The notes beneath the pieces are model-generated. The model made no database searches, was not told the DNA's origin, and worked only from the letters and a program-made list of their open reading frames with translations. A DNA stretch of 64,000 bases from Coriobacteriaceae bacterium AF08-21 (GTDB lineage Bacteria > Actinomycetota > Coriobacteriia > Coriobacteriales > Coriobacteriaceae): assembly GCA_027687465.1 (NCBI GenBank), contig JAQCQR010000006.1, forward strand, positions 65,709 through 129,708, read 5' to 3'. A program made the translations under genes and the position numbers. Shown in pieces: positions 49,532 to 58,266 of this stretch; position 1 is the first letter of the stretch; each line of letters starts with the position of its first letter.

Positions 49532-50581
49532 TTAATGCACAACGTGAACGGCAGGACCACCCGGCACCGCCTCGCACACGCGGCCGATTGTGGCGGCAAC
49601 GCGACCTTCGGCATGCAGGCGGCGGGCGAGCTCATCCACATCGGCAGCAGGCGCTGCGATGAGCAGGCCGCCCGAGGTCTGCGGATCGTACAGCGCATCC
49701 AGCATTCCCGGCTCCAGGTCATCGTCGGCCGCCACGCGCGGGCCAAAGAAATCCTGGTTGCGGTAGGCGCCGGCAGGGATAATGCCCAGACGCGCCATAT
49801 TGAGCACCTGGTCAAAGAGCGGCACCGCCCCCGACGCGAGCTCAATCTGCACGCCCGAGCCCTCGGCCATCTCGCACGCATGCCCGATCAGGCCAAAGCC
49901 CGTGACATCGGTGCAGCCGTGAAGCTCGAGTCCCTCGGCCAGGCGAATCGGGGCCTCGTTGAGGGTGCGCATCGAGTCAAACATGGCTGCGGCCTCGTCC
50001 TGCTCGATGAGCACGCCCTTAATGGCCGTGGTGATAATGCCCGAGCCGATCGCCTTGGTCAGCAGTAGGACATCGCCCACGCGCGCACCGCTGTTGGCGA
50101 GCATGCGGTCGAGCGCGACAAAGCCACTCACGGACAGGCCGTACTTGGGCTCGTCGTCGTTGATGGTGTGGCCGCCCGCGATGGTGCAGCCAGCCTCGAC
50201 GCACTTGTCGGCGCCACCCGCCAGAATCTCACCTGCGACCTCGACGCCCAGGCAACTGGGAATGCACAGCAGGTTCATGGCATGGCTCGGTCGTCCACCC
50301 ATGGCATAAATGTCCGACAGCGAGTTGGCCGCCGCGATCTGACCAAACAGGAACGGGTCGTCGACCATCGGCGGGAAGAAGTCGACGGACTGCACGAGGC
50401 CCAGGTTTTCGCCAACACGAAAAACACTCGCATCGTCGGAGGTATCGAACCCCACGAGCAGGTTGTCGTTATGCACATTGGGTAAGTCGCCCAGGACCTG
50501 GGCGAGGGCTCCAGGAGCCAACTTAGCGGCTCAACCGCTCGCGGCAGTCATAGACGTGAGCTTAATCTGATCGTCAGCCAT
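49532..50581 (-). CDS. selD: Selenide, water dikinase, itself a selenoprotein (UGA at codon 17)
   Basis: The open frame seems to begin at 50521, but in the same frame upstream lie 20 more codons starting at ATG 50579-50581 with AGGAGG five bases before. They read MADDQIKLTSMTAASG-UGA-AAK. The UGA (50531-50533) falls exactly where SelD has its catalytic Cys/Sec, followed by the conserved Lys. A SECIS-like hairpin follows. The full product has 349 residues, with DLGVGF-type ATP-binding motifs replaced here by NLLVGFDTSDDASVF and AGGHTINDDEPKYGLSVSGF. It makes selenophosphate from selenide and ATP. Confidence 0.95.
50507..50519 (-). promoter_or_regulatory. Candidate SECIS hairpin of selD
   Basis: On the minus strand GGCTC-CTG-GAGCC forms a 5-bp stem with a three-base apical loop containing G. 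The loop is centred about 18 bases downstream of the UGA. Bacterial SECIS elements sit in this range inside the coding sequence and are bound by SelB, which is encoded in this window. Confidence 0.7.
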
Positions 50582-50651
50582 CGATACCTCCTCTCATCGG
50601 TCAATCATTTCCTCCCAGTATACGCATGAATGCAGGCCCACGGCCGATGCA

Positions 50652-51416
50652 TTAATCGAGCGCCTGTGCGCGAATCGCCGCGCCGATGGCACCGGTAAAG
50701 CGAGCCTGGGGCGAGGTGGTCACCGGCGACCCCAGCAGCTCGCCCAACCGCTCCACCACGAAGGCGTTCTCGCACAGGCCACCGGTCAGGTAGTACGGGG
50801 CGCCCGCGGCCTGCCCGGCCATGGTCGCCACGCGCGAGACCACGCTGTCGATCACGCCACGTGCGATGTTCTCGCGCGGCTCACCGCGACCGATCAGGCT
50901 AATGACCTCACTTTCGGCAAACACCGTGCACATGCTGGAAATCTTGGTAGGCTCGCCGGAACGCGCCAGGTCGGCCATCTGCTGTTGAGAAATACCTAGG
51001 CGGTCGGCCATGATCTCCAAAAAGCGCCCCGTGCCGGCAGCGCACTTGTCGTTCATGGCAAACTTGGCCACGCGGCCATTTTTAAGCTGAATGACCTTGG
51101 TGTCCTGGCCGCCCACGTCAATCACCGTGCCGCGATCGCCAAACAGACGCACGGCACCGGCGCCGTGGCAGGTAATCTCGGTCACAACCTTGTGGGCGTA
51201 TGGCACAGCCACGCGCCCGTAACCCGTGGCCACCACACGCGCAGAATCGGATGCAACGTCAAAGCCCGCCGCCGCGAGCGCCTCGCGCAACCTATCGGCG
51301 GCATCGACCGAGGAGAACCCGGTTGGCTGCACGCACGTCCACGCCACCGAACCCTCACCATCGACCACAGCAGCCTTAGCCGCCGTAGACCCGATATCGA
51401 CCCCGATCCCTATCAT
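50652..51416 (-). CDS. ASKHA-family ATPase activator of double-cubane / 2-hydroxyacyl-CoA dehydratase proteins
   Basis: The 254-residue protein begins MIGIGVDIGSTAAKAAVVDG (ASKHA phosphate loop). Cys residues in NDKCAAGTGRFLEIMA and SSMCTVFAESEV should hold the [4Fe-4S] cluster bridging the dimer, and the second ATP loop is YLTGGLCENAFVV. It uses ATP to push electrons to very low potential into the partner enzyme. The partners are the two proteins encoded just upstream. ATG with AGGAGAG. It precedes selD by 70 bases. Confidence 0.92.
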   Translation of the reverse strand: MIGIGVDIGSTAAKAAVVDGEGSVAWTCVQPTGFSSVDAADRLREALAAAGFDVASDSARVVATGYGRVAVPYAHKVVTEITCHGAGAVRLFGDRGTVIDVGGQDTKVIQLKNGRVAKFAMNDKCAAGTGRFLEIMADRLGISQQQMADLARSGEPTKISSMCTVFAESEVISLIGRGEPRENIARGVIDSVVSRVATMAGQAAGAPYYLTGGLCENAFVVERLGELLGSPVTTSPQARFTGAIGAAIRAQALD

Positions 51417-51469
51417 GGCTCTCTCCTAATCCAAACATCAAAGACAGCGGCGCGTTCAGGCGCCTTAGC

Positions 51470-51576
51470 TCTAGGTTTCTCAGGTGCCGGAGGTTGCCCC
51501 GAAAGAGGAGCGCGGCGTACTTTGGTACGCAAGCGACGGTTTGAGGGGCAAGATCCGGTGCCTGAGGAAGCTAGAG
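51470..51576 (+). ncRNA. Structured element, copy A of a three-copy family
   Basis: The outer stem pairs CAGGTGCCGGA (51481-51491) with TCCGGTGCCTG (51554-51564), including tandem T-G pairs that form only in plus-strand RNA. The second stem is TTGCCCC/GGGGCAA, and the top contains GCGTAC-TTTG-GTACGC. Loops GG/GA, GAAAGAGG and GGTTTGA are shared with copies at 52775-52875 and 28648-28747. It lies between the activator gene and the first double-cubane gene and includes that gene's stop codon. Confidence 0.65.
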
Positions 51577-52734
51577 GGTTTCGATGAAGGCGGCGATGCG
51601 GGTCTCGATCTGGCCCATGTCGCCGTTGCTGTAGTCGGTCTCGATCTTCATATACGGAATACCCGCACCCTCGACGGCCTCCTGCATGCGCGCACTCTCC
51701 ACGTTAAAGGTGTGGCACGCCTGCAGCACGCTCTCCACTACGCCATCGACATGATACTTCTCGCACATGGCCAGCGTGTTTTCCATACGACCGTCGTTGG
51801 GCGTCATGACCGAGCAGTTGATATCCAGGTAGCGGTCGGCGATGGCGCGCAGGATATCGGGAGCATCGGGGTCGATCATCATGGCCGCCGTGCGCTCACC
51901 CGAGCAGTCGTCCATGCACACGACCACGCCGCCATTGGACTCGATAGTACGGCCTATCTTGTTGATCACGCCGCCCACCGGGCAGCCGGTGATCAGAATG
52001 CGCTTGGCATCCGCCGCAACCGGGCGCTCGCCCGCGTCGTAGGCCTCGCGCAGCTTGGCAACCTTTTGCTCCAGCTGATCCGTATAGGCCTCGATATCAA
52101 AGCTGAACGTACCGGCAAACATGGTGCTCATCAGGTCGACGCCGCTCATGGCCGCCGGCTGGTTAGCCTGCAGCGCAAACATCTCGAGCTGGGCCGCACG
52201 CAAACGGTTGCGACGACGGACGGCGGCGCGCAGGTCATCGTCGGTAATCGTGATGCCGTAGAAGTTCTCGAGCTCCTCCTTGAGTAGGCGGCACTCCTCG
52301 TACCAGCCTTCACGCTCGTAGGCACGATCGCGACCCTGCGGAAGATGCAGAATGTGCGTGCGCTTGAGCTCGTTGAGTAGCTCGTACATCTTCTTCTTGC
52401 CGTCGCAGGTGGTCTCGCCGATGATCATGTCGCTAAAGTACGTAAACGGGCACTTTTGCGAGTAGGCAAAACCGTAGGTCGACTTGATGAGCGGGCACAG
52501 GTTTGCCGGCAGCACCTTCTCGGCCTCGGGAATCACCTCATCGGACGTACCGCACAGAGCGACACTTGCGGCCCCCGCGGCATCGATAATCTCGAGCGGC
52601 GTATAGCTGCACAAAAAGCCGACCAGGCGATTACGCGCCTGCTTATAATCCTTGACGCGAATAAACGCCGCTTTGCGTTGCTCGTTGAACTCCTCAAACG
52701 TGCGCGGCAACGGCTGCTCAATATTTTCCGACAT
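51571..52734 (-). CDS. Double-cubane cluster / 2-hydroxyacyl-CoA dehydratase family protein, subunit 1
   Basis: The 387-residue protein starts at the ATG 52732-52734 with AAGGAG. The frame before it crosses the structured element and is not coding. Cys residues suited to cluster binding occur in [64 protein letters not shown] and [10 protein letters not shown]. It is not clearly a true dehydratase subunit. The architecture fits YjiM/double-cubane proteins, which perform ATP-driven reductions of small substrates. The partner ATPase is downstream. The substrate is unknown. Confidence 0.85.
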   Translation of the reverse strand: MSENIEQPLPRTFEEFNEQRKAAFIRVKDYKQARNRLVGFLCSYTPLEIIDAAGAASVALCGTSDEVIPEAEKVLPANLCPLIKSTYGFAYSQKCPFTYFSDMIIGETTCDGKKKMYELLNELKRTHILHLPQGRDRAYEREGWYEECRLLKEELENFYGITITDDDLRAAVRRRNRLRAAQLEMFALQANQPAAMSGVDLMSTMFAGTFSFDIEAYTDQLEQKVAKLREAYDAGERPVAADAKRILITGCPVGGVINKIGRTIESNGGVVVCMDDCSGERTAAMMIDPDAPDILRAIADRYLDINCSVMTPNDGRMENTLAMCEKYHVDGVVESVLQACHTFNVESARMQEAVEGAGIPYMKIETDYSNGDMGQIETRIAAFIETL

Positions 52735-52774
52735 ATAACTCCTTAACAAACCTTTTAACCAACCAAGGAAACGG

Positions 52775-52875
52775 CTTTCCCAGGTGCCCGAGGTTGCCGT
52801 GAAAGAGGAGCGTCGCGTACTTTGATTCGCAGGCGACGGTTTGAACGGCAAGATCGGGTGCCTGGGAAAGCCGCC
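52775..52875 (+). ncRNA. Structured element, copy B of a three-copy family
   Basis: The outer stem pairs CCCAGGTGCCCGA with TCGGGTGCCTGGG, again with the tandem T-G pairs at the same place as copy A. The second stem is TTGCCGT/ACGGCAA and the top is GTCGC...GCGAC. Compared with copy A, both sides of the outer and second stems changed together, while the GAAAGAGGAGCG and CGACGGTTTGA loops are identical. It lies between the two double-cubane genes. Confidence 0.65.
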
Positions 52876-52888
52876 GGGACGGATAGCC

Positions 52889-54172
52889 CTAAATGGTTTC
52901 CAAGAAAGCCTCAATCCTGGTTTGCAGTTGGCCTGCATCCTCGCCGGCGTAGTCGGTCGTGATGTGCATAAACGGAATGCCGGCCTCCTCGGCGGCCTTC
53001 TCCACGGCAAACGACTCCATCTCGTAGAGCGTGCAGAACTGCAGGGCCACGTCGACAATGCCGTCGGCATGCAGGTCCTTGGCCATCTGAACAATGTCCT
53101 TCATACGCTGATCGTTGGGCGTAAAGACGGCACAGTTGATCTTAAAGTAGCGCTCGGCGATAGCATCGAGCATCTCGTCAACCGTCTCACCGGACTCATC
53201 GACCAAGTCCTTGTAATAGCGCGAACCCGTGCAGGACTCCTCGCCCACCACAACGCCGCCGGCCTTCTCGATGAGGTTGAACAGCTTCCAGTTGGGCACA
53301 GCCATGGGCGTGCCGGTGTACAGGATGCGCTTGGTTCCCTTGGGCGCCACGCCCTCTCCGGCCTCGACACGCTGCTCACACTCGGCCGCCATATCGTTGA
53401 TGGCTCCGGTCAGACGCGGCGTGTCGTCCATAAAGGCGGCCTGAACGGTCAGCAGGCTGTCGAGACCGCTAATGGGCGCTGGGTCGGCAGCGCGCGTGGC
53501 AGCGAGGCGCTGCAGGGCGCGACGCTTCTCATTGACGGCGCGGATGGCGGCCTTCAGACGCTCAGGCGTAATCGTGACGCCGCACTCTTCCTCAATCTTG
53601 GCAGCAAGCTTTTTAACCTCGGCCTTCCAGGTCACGAGCGTCGACTCGTCGTGCACGTTGGGAATATCCATGACGTACATGTTCTTTTGCGTGGCAAAAA
53701 ACTCGTAGGCCTTCTTCTTGCCATCACAGGTGTTCTCGCCTACCACCAAGTCACTCGACTCGATGTAGGGGCAGACCTCACCCAGCTTAAAGCCGGCAAA
53801 GCTCTTGATAAGCGGACAAGTGTTGCGCGGCAAGTGCTCCTCGACCTTGTCCGTTGCCCAATCGGCACCCGAGCACAGACCAACGGGAATGCCGTCACAG
53901 GCAAGCACGATCTCCTCAGGCACGTACACGCAGAACGAGCCCACGATTTTGGTGGCCTCGCCAGCCTCCTTCTTGTCGAGCATCTCCTTAATGCGGCCGC
54001 TATGGATGTTGGTGGCCACAAAGTCCAAGTAGGACGTGGACTTGGGGCGGTTGTTCTGCGACAGGAACATGTCCCCGTACATCTGGCCCACGGCGCCCAG
54101 CAGCATATCGTGGTCGGCAAGATTCATGCCGAGGCTCTCCCACATCGGATGAAAATCGAATTCTTCAGCCAT
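52889..54172 (-). CDS. Double-cubane cluster / 2-hydroxyacyl-CoA dehydratase family protein, subunit 2
   Basis: The 427-residue paralogue of the previous protein has ATG at 54172 behind GAGAGGGG. Cluster-type Cys lie in [84 protein letters not shown] and ALQFCTLYE. It differs in carrying an N-terminal helical extension. It may form a heterodimer with subunit 1 or act as an alternative partner of the ATPase. First large gene of the selenium/double-cubane operon. Confidence 0.85.
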   Translation of the reverse strand: MAEEFDFHPMWESLGMNLADHDMLLGAVGQMYGDMFLSQNNRPKSTSYLDFVATNIHSGRIKEMLDKKEAGEATKIVGSFCVYVPEEIVLACDGIPVGLCSGADWATDKVEEHLPRNTCPLIKSFAGFKLGEVCPYIESSDLVVGENTCDGKKKAYEFFATQKNMYVMDIPNVHDESTLVTWKAEVKKLAAKIEEECGVTITPERLKAAIRAVNEKRRALQRLAATRAADPAPISGLDSLLTVQAAFMDDTPRLTGAINDMAAECEQRVEAGEGVAPKGTKRILYTGTPMAVPNWKLFNLIEKAGGVVVGEESCTGSRYYKDLVDESGETVDEMLDAIAERYFKINCAVFTPNDQRMKDIVQMAKDLHADGIVDVALQFCTLYEMESFAVEKAAEEAGIPFMHITTDYAGEDAGQLQTRIEAFLETI

Positions 54173-54335
54173 AACGGTTCCCCTCTCGAACCAAAAACGG
54201 ATAACAGCGGTATCGATGCACGACGGACGGCGATTGCCCGGCCGTGCTCAAACCCGGAATTTTAGGGAACCTGCTTTGCGGTCGATGATTTAGTTGTGCG
54301 TCGTCTCTCCCGGAGCCGTGAACATACCTGCTCAT
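54165..54335 (-). CDS. Doubtful 56-residue ORF overlapping the first double-cubane gene
   Basis: It starts with an ATG overlapping the stop of the 22-residue ORF (ATGA) and ends seven bases inside the double-cubane gene. The product begins MSRYVHGSGRDDAQLN and is rich in Arg and polar residues. The double overlap suggests a translational relay, but there is no family match. Confidence 0.2.
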   Translation of the reverse strand: MSRYVHGSGRDDAQLNHRPQSRFPKIPGLSTAGQSPSVVHRYRCYPFLVREGNRYG

Positions 54336-54400
54336 ATGCGACTCCGAGCCATATGCTGGGCGCGCGCGGCAACGCGGCGAATGTATGTCGTCTGCGGCAT
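54332..54400 (-). CDS. Small 22-residue ORF with a strong ribosome site (possible leader peptide)
   Basis: ATG at 54398-54400 has AAGGAGGG seven bases upstream, the best ribosome site of this leader. The product is MPQTTYIRRVAARAQHMARS plus two residues. Its TGA overlaps the ATG of the next small ORF. It may control translation of the operon or be a vestige of an older gene. Confidence 0.35.
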   Translation of the reverse strand: MPQTTYIRRVAARAQHMARSRI

Positions 54401-54601
54401 GTGCGCACCCTCCTTAACCAGTCGAGGTCAACTATATCAACGGTCATCGCCCCTGCGAACACCGTTGACATTCGTACGACAGCCTCGTGTGCCGTCGTTT
54501 AATAAATAATTATCTTGATTGATAAGAGTTTGTCATCCTTCATTCGGCGAACGGCAAGACAAAGCCGCCGAGGCTTATATCCCCGACGGCATTACCCGGC
54601 G
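54401..54601 (-). promoter_or_regulatory. Upstream region of the selenium/double-cubane operon
   Basis: An AT-rich block (54500-54530) contains TTATC-AATCAA-GATAA as an inverted repeat on the minus strand, a plausible operator near the promoter. I see no clear TTGACA/TATAAT pair. The part near 54560-54600 is the tail of modC and has only a weak GCCG/CGGC hairpin. Confidence 0.35.
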
Positions 54602-55672
54602 CTATCGACAAACCAAGTGGATCTTACTCGCATCGAAGTGCATGCGCAGGGTCTCGTCGGCCTGCGGCAGCCCGTCGGCAGCTACGTTCACTTTGTTGAC
54701 CTTCCACTGCAGGCGCGTCGGCGCATCGACACGTGGCACGTCCAACAGCACCAAGCGCTCAAAACGCGAATCGCTCACGCGAGCCACATGCAGGTCGTAG
54801 CTGTTACGACCCCGCTCTGCGCGGTTGTCCATATGGAAGTAGCTCGCACGAATACCGAGGTACGCCACGTTATCGGGAACCTCATGGCCCACGTTGAAGG
54901 TCATGCCCCAGTCGAGGGCCTCAACTTCCTCGTCGCCGATCTTACGCGCGCGGCTCGTATTCTTGCAGCCCGTCAGGCGCAGCGCAGCCAAGGTTTGCGG
55001 CCGGCGGACCACGTCCTCGACGGAGCCGATCTCCTCCACATGCCCGTTATGCATCACGCAAATGCGCTCGCACAGGCGGCATGCCTCGTCAATATCGTGG
55101 CTCACGTAGAGCACGGTACGGTTACAGACGTCGAACAGGTCGAGCATGTTCTGCTCAAGCGCGCTCTTGAGATACGCGTCGAGCGCGCTCATGGGCTCGT
55201 CGAACATAAAAATGCCCGGGTGTGCCGCCACCATGCGAGCAAGCGCCACACGCTGCTGCTGGCCGCCCGAGAGGCGCGCGGGATAACGGTCGGCAAAGTC
55301 GGCCAGTCCAAAGATACCCAAGTAGCGCTCGGCAAGTTGTCTGCGCGCTGCGGCGTCGCCTGCACCCTCAACGCCGGCACATACGTTATCGGCCACCGTC
55401 ATGTTTGGAAACAGCTGATAGCTTTGAAACATCAGGGCGCATTTTCGCTCCTGGGGCGAAAGGTTGATGCCCGTCGCAGAGTCAAAAAAGGTCACGCCGT
55501 TGACGACGATCTTGCCCTCGTCGGGTGCCTCCACGCCGGCAATGCAGCGCAGCGTGCAGCTCTTGCCGCAACCCGAGGCGCCCAGCAGCGCCACACGCTC
55601 CTCGCCGGCATCGAGCTGAATGTCGAGGGTAAAGCCGGGATAGCGCTTTTTGATATCCAAGACAAGCGACAT
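54602..55672 (-). CDS. modC: Molybdate ABC transporter ATP-binding protein
   Basis: The 356-residue ABC ATPase has Walker A LLGASGCGKSCTL, the signature LSGGQQQRVALARM and Walker B IFMFDEPMSALD, plus the His switch in YVSHDIDEA. The C-terminal ~110 residues form a regulatory extension (MTFNVGHEVPDNVAYLGIRA), resembling the oxyanion/TOBE region of ModC-type proteins. It overlaps nothing and starts three bases after the permease stop. It powers import with the modB- and modA-like partners. Confidence 0.88.
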   Translation of the reverse strand: MSLVLDIKKRYPGFTLDIQLDAGEERVALLGASGCGKSCTLRCIAGVEAPDEGKIVVNGVTFFDSATGINLSPQERKCALMFQSYQLFPNMTVADNVCAGVEGAGDAAARRQLAERYLGIFGLADFADRYPARLSGGQQQRVALARMVAAHPGIFMFDEPMSALDAYLKSALEQNMLDLFDVCNRTVLYVSHDIDEACRLCERICVMHNGHVEEIGSVEDVVRRPQTLAALRLTGCKNTSRARKIGDEEVEALDWGMTFNVGHEVPDNVAYLGIRASYFHMDNRAERGRNSYDLHVARVSDSRFERLVLLDVPRVDAPTRLQWKVNKVNVAADGLPQADETLRMHFDASKIHLVCR

Positions 55673-55675
55673 GGT

Positions 55676-57118
55676 CTATCGACCTCCCTTCGAGACGGCG
55701 TCATCGCGCATAAGCTCGGCCAGCGCCTCGCGATCGATACGCAAGGCATCGCCGCCCGCCGGGTCGAGCGAATCGCCCTGTCCGGCGAGATCTTTGGCCT
55801 GTTTGCGCTCTGCACGGGAGAGACCACGCTCGCGATACTTTTGCGAATGCGCCGTATACATGTTGATGAACAGAATGACCAGGAAGCTGAACGCAATTAC
55901 GACCACGACCCAAAAGAGGGCCACCGACGTATTGCCGCCCATCCATTCAAAGTAAATCGCAATCGGAATGGTCTGCGTAATACCGGCATAGTTGCCCGCA
56001 AAGAACAGCGTGCAGCCAAACTCTCCCATGGCGCGGGCAAAGGCGAGGACCGTACCGGCGGCAATAGAAGGCCACCCAAGGGGCATCATAAGCCTGGTAA
56101 AGATGCGGCGCTCGGACCAGCCCAGGGTTCGCGCGGCGTCGAGCATCTGCGTGTCGAGGCTCTCGAAGGCTCCGAGTGCCGTACGATAGACGAGCGGGAA
56201 CGACACAACGACAGCCGAAATGACCGCCGCGGGCCACGTAAAGACAAGCGAGACGCCGTGCGCGATGAGCCACTGGCCCACCCCGGTCGAGCGGCCAAAC
56301 AGCATGAGGAGCAGAAAGCCGCAGACCGTGGGCGGCAGCACCATAGGAATCGTAAAGACCGAATCGAGCAGGCCCTTGATGCGACTCGAGGTACCCATAG
56401 TCTTCCACGCGGCGAACAGGCCCAGCGCAAAGGAAATCAGCAGGGCAAGGCCGCTCGTTTTAATGGACACCCAAAACGGGCGATAGTCGATGTCGCCCAA
56501 AAAGGAGGCCAGAAAGGTCAAGGGCCCCTGCTCATCCCGTAACACGACAGACGATGCTTCTACCATTTGAGCGCTATCAAGCCAACGCGCGCCGCCCTTG
56601 ACATCACCCGAGGCTGATGCAATCACCACATAGCGGTCCCCATCCGCACCGCGTTCGTCAAAGCCATAGGTATACCCGCCGGCATCAAACGTTGTTTCCG
56701 CCGTGACATACCAAGGAAGATCCACGTCCCCTAGCCGCGCACCTCCCATGCAGTTTGCGCTGTCGAGCTCACAGACGAGGGCCTTAAGACCCGATACGCA
56801 CTCGCTATCCTGCGGATCCAATCCATACTTCTCGACCGCTTTGGGCGATACCCACACCACAACGCGATCGGCAGCAGGCGCCACCACAAGGTCCACGTCC
56901 TCGTCAACGGGAAACCGGTAGCCCTCAGGCTGGCCCTCCATGGCACGAGCGGTCCCCTTGGCCAGCCGCTCAAAACCCTCGATCCCATAGGAAAGCCCAT
57001 GAGCGGTCGCAGCAACCTGGGCCCCGTCCTCAGTGTCCCCAGCAAACGCAAATCCCGGCACCCAGCAAAGCGCGAAGGTCAAAGCGCAGGCGACAAGCAT
57101 GCGGAATCTATTAAGCAC
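55676..57118 (-). CDS. modB: Molybdate ABC transporter permease with an N-terminal extracytoplasmic domain
   Basis: The 480-residue protein is about twice the usual ModB length. GTG at 57116-57118 has GGAG upstream. A signal/anchor (MLVACALTFALCWVPGFAFA) is followed by ~190 residues of polar, mostly extracellular sequence (DLVVAPAADRVVVWVSPKAV, GGYTYGFDERGADGDRYVV). Then comes the permease with VFTIPMVLPPTVCGFLLLML and the EAA-type loop (DAARTLGWSERRIFTRLMMP). It ends in a charged tail. The extra domain may be a fused sensor or secondary binding domain. Tightly spaced between modA and modC. Confidence 0.85.
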   Translation of the reverse strand: MLNRFRMLVACALTFALCWVPGFAFAGDTEDGAQVAATAHGLSYGIEGFERLAKGTARAMEGQPEGYRFPVDEDVDLVVAPAADRVVVWVSPKAVEKYGLDPQDSECVSGLKALVCELDSANCMGGARLGDVDLPWYVTAETTFDAGGYTYGFDERGADGDRYVVIASASGDVKGGARWLDSAQMVEASSVVLRDEQGPLTFLASFLGDIDYRPFWVSIKTSGLALLISFALGLFAAWKTMGTSSRIKGLLDSVFTIPMVLPPTVCGFLLLMLFGRSTGVGQWLIAHGVSLVFTWPAAVISAVVVSFPLVYRTALGAFESLDTQMLDAARTLGWSERRIFTRLMMPLGWPSIAAGTVLAFARAMGEFGCTLFFAGNYAGITQTIPIAIYFEWMGGNTSVALFWVVVVIAFSFLVILFINMYTAHSQKYRERGLSRAERKQAKDLAGQGDSLDPAGGDALRIDREALAELMRDDAVSKGGR

Positions 57119-57186
57119 GAAAAGCTCCAAGCGAATACAAGGACGGAGTGAAACACAAAACGATGGAATTATCGCGCCAAGCCGCA

Positions 57187-58062
57187 CTACGCGGAAAGCT
57201 CAAAGCCGTACTTAGCCCAAATCTTCTGAGCCTTCTTGTTGGACAGGCAAAAGTCGATGAACGCCTTGGCTTCGTCGGCATGCTCGGAGCTCTCGGCAAC
57301 GGCACCCGGGTACACGACGGGCTTATGCGAATCCTCAGGGCACACGAAGGCCTCCTCGATGCCGTCGTAGCGGAAGATGTCGGAGCTATAGACAAAGCCA
57401 GCCACGCAGTCGCCTGTGGACACATAAGCGGCGGCGGTACCAACTTTGTCTGCCAGTGCGACCTTGTCGGCGATCTCGGGCGCATACTCGCCGTCGTCGC
57501 CCTCGGTGCCGGTATAGAGGCCCACGGAAGCCAGCGCCTGGTTGGCGTACTTGCCGGCGGGGACGGTCTTAGCGTCGCCAATGGCGATCTTGCCGTCCAG
57601 ATTCGCGACGTCGGCAATGGCCTCGACCTTGGTATCGGAGCCCTCGGCGCGAACGATCACAAGGTCGTTGACAAACATGTCCTCTCGCGTGCCTGTATCG
57701 ACGAGCTCGACGGTCTCAGCGTCATCCATGGTGCCCTTGGAAGCGGTGATGAGCACGTCGACCGTGGCACCGGCACGCATCTGCTCAACGAGGTCGCCGG
57801 ACGCCTTAAACTGCGTGTCGGCAAAGGTGGTACCGGTCTGCTCGGTGTAGAGCTTCTGAACCTCGGGCAAAGCCTTCTCGAGCGAGTTGGCGGCAAAGAC
57901 CTGCAGCTCGACGGCTTCCTTCTTGGAAGAGGCCTTGGCGGAGCCGGCATCGGAGCCGGTCGCCTCAGGCTCCTTGTTGCCGGAGCAGCCGGCAAGCCCA
58001 AGGCCGGCAGCGGCGACAGCGGAGAGTGAGACGAATCCGCGGCGAGAAACCATATCGAACAT
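57187..58062 (-). CDS. modA: Molybdate-binding lipoprotein
   Basis: The 291-residue solute-binding protein starts at the ATG 58060-58062 with AAAGGG upstream (the TTG two codons earlier is less likely). The export signal SRRGFVSLSAVAAAGLGLAG has a twin-arginine look and ends in a lipobox Cys (LAGC). The mature part has ELQVFAANSLEKALPEVQKL, FKASGDLVEQMRAGATVDVL and KTVPAGKYANQAL, typical of ModA. It captures molybdate or tungstate outside the membrane and hands it to modB/modC. Confidence 0.92.
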   Translation of the reverse strand: MFDMVSRRGFVSLSAVAAAGLGLAGCSGNKEPEATGSDAGSAKASSKKEAVELQVFAANSLEKALPEVQKLYTEQTGTTFADTQFKASGDLVEQMRAGATVDVLITASKGTMDDAETVELVDTGTREDMFVNDLVIVRAEGSDTKVEAIADVANLDGKIAIGDAKTVPAGKYANQALASVGLYTGTEGDDGEYAPEIADKVALADKVGTAAAYVSTGDCVAGFVYSSDIFRYDGIEEAFVCPEDSHKPVVYPGAVAESSEHADEAKAFIDFCLSNKKAQKIWAKYGFELSA

Positions 58063-58122
58063 GTTCAACCCTTTCGTACCTTGTGCCCGGGTACCCCACC
58101 GCGGGCTTTATTCTGTAATTTG

Positions 58123-58174
58123 ATTATACTTCGATGCGAATAATGATTATGAGAAATTATTCTCGTCTGAGAAT
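58123..58174 (-). promoter_or_regulatory. modABC promoter with nested inverted repeats
   Basis: TATAAT (58123-58128, minus strand) lies about 60 bases before modA. Upstream are two overlapping palindromes: GAATAAT...ATTATTC (58138-58144 with 58156-58162) and ATTCTC-GTCT-GAGAAT (58159-58174). They cover the -35 position, so a metal- or molybdate-responsive repressor could act here. The sequence does not match the E. coli ModE box closely. Confidence 0.5.
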
Positions 58175-58224
58175 ATAGTTTCAAGCATGCCTACAGAATG
58201 CCGTCCCCTTGGGCGCAAATAAAA

Positions 58225-58253
58225 GGCGGAGCAGCCGTTCAGGTCGCTCCGCC
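58225..58253 (-). terminator. Terminator of the moeA-mogA unit
   Basis: An 8-bp perfect stem (58225-58232 with 58246-58253, arm GGCGGAGC), a 13-base loop and a minus-strand TTTTATTT tail lie 14 bases after the mogA stop. Confidence 0.9.
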
Positions 58254-58266
58254 GCAGGTAAACCGC

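Noticed and set aside
54515..56542. 675-codon plus-strand open frame
   Set aside because: Shadow of modC and modB, whose Walker and permease motifs lie on the minus strand.
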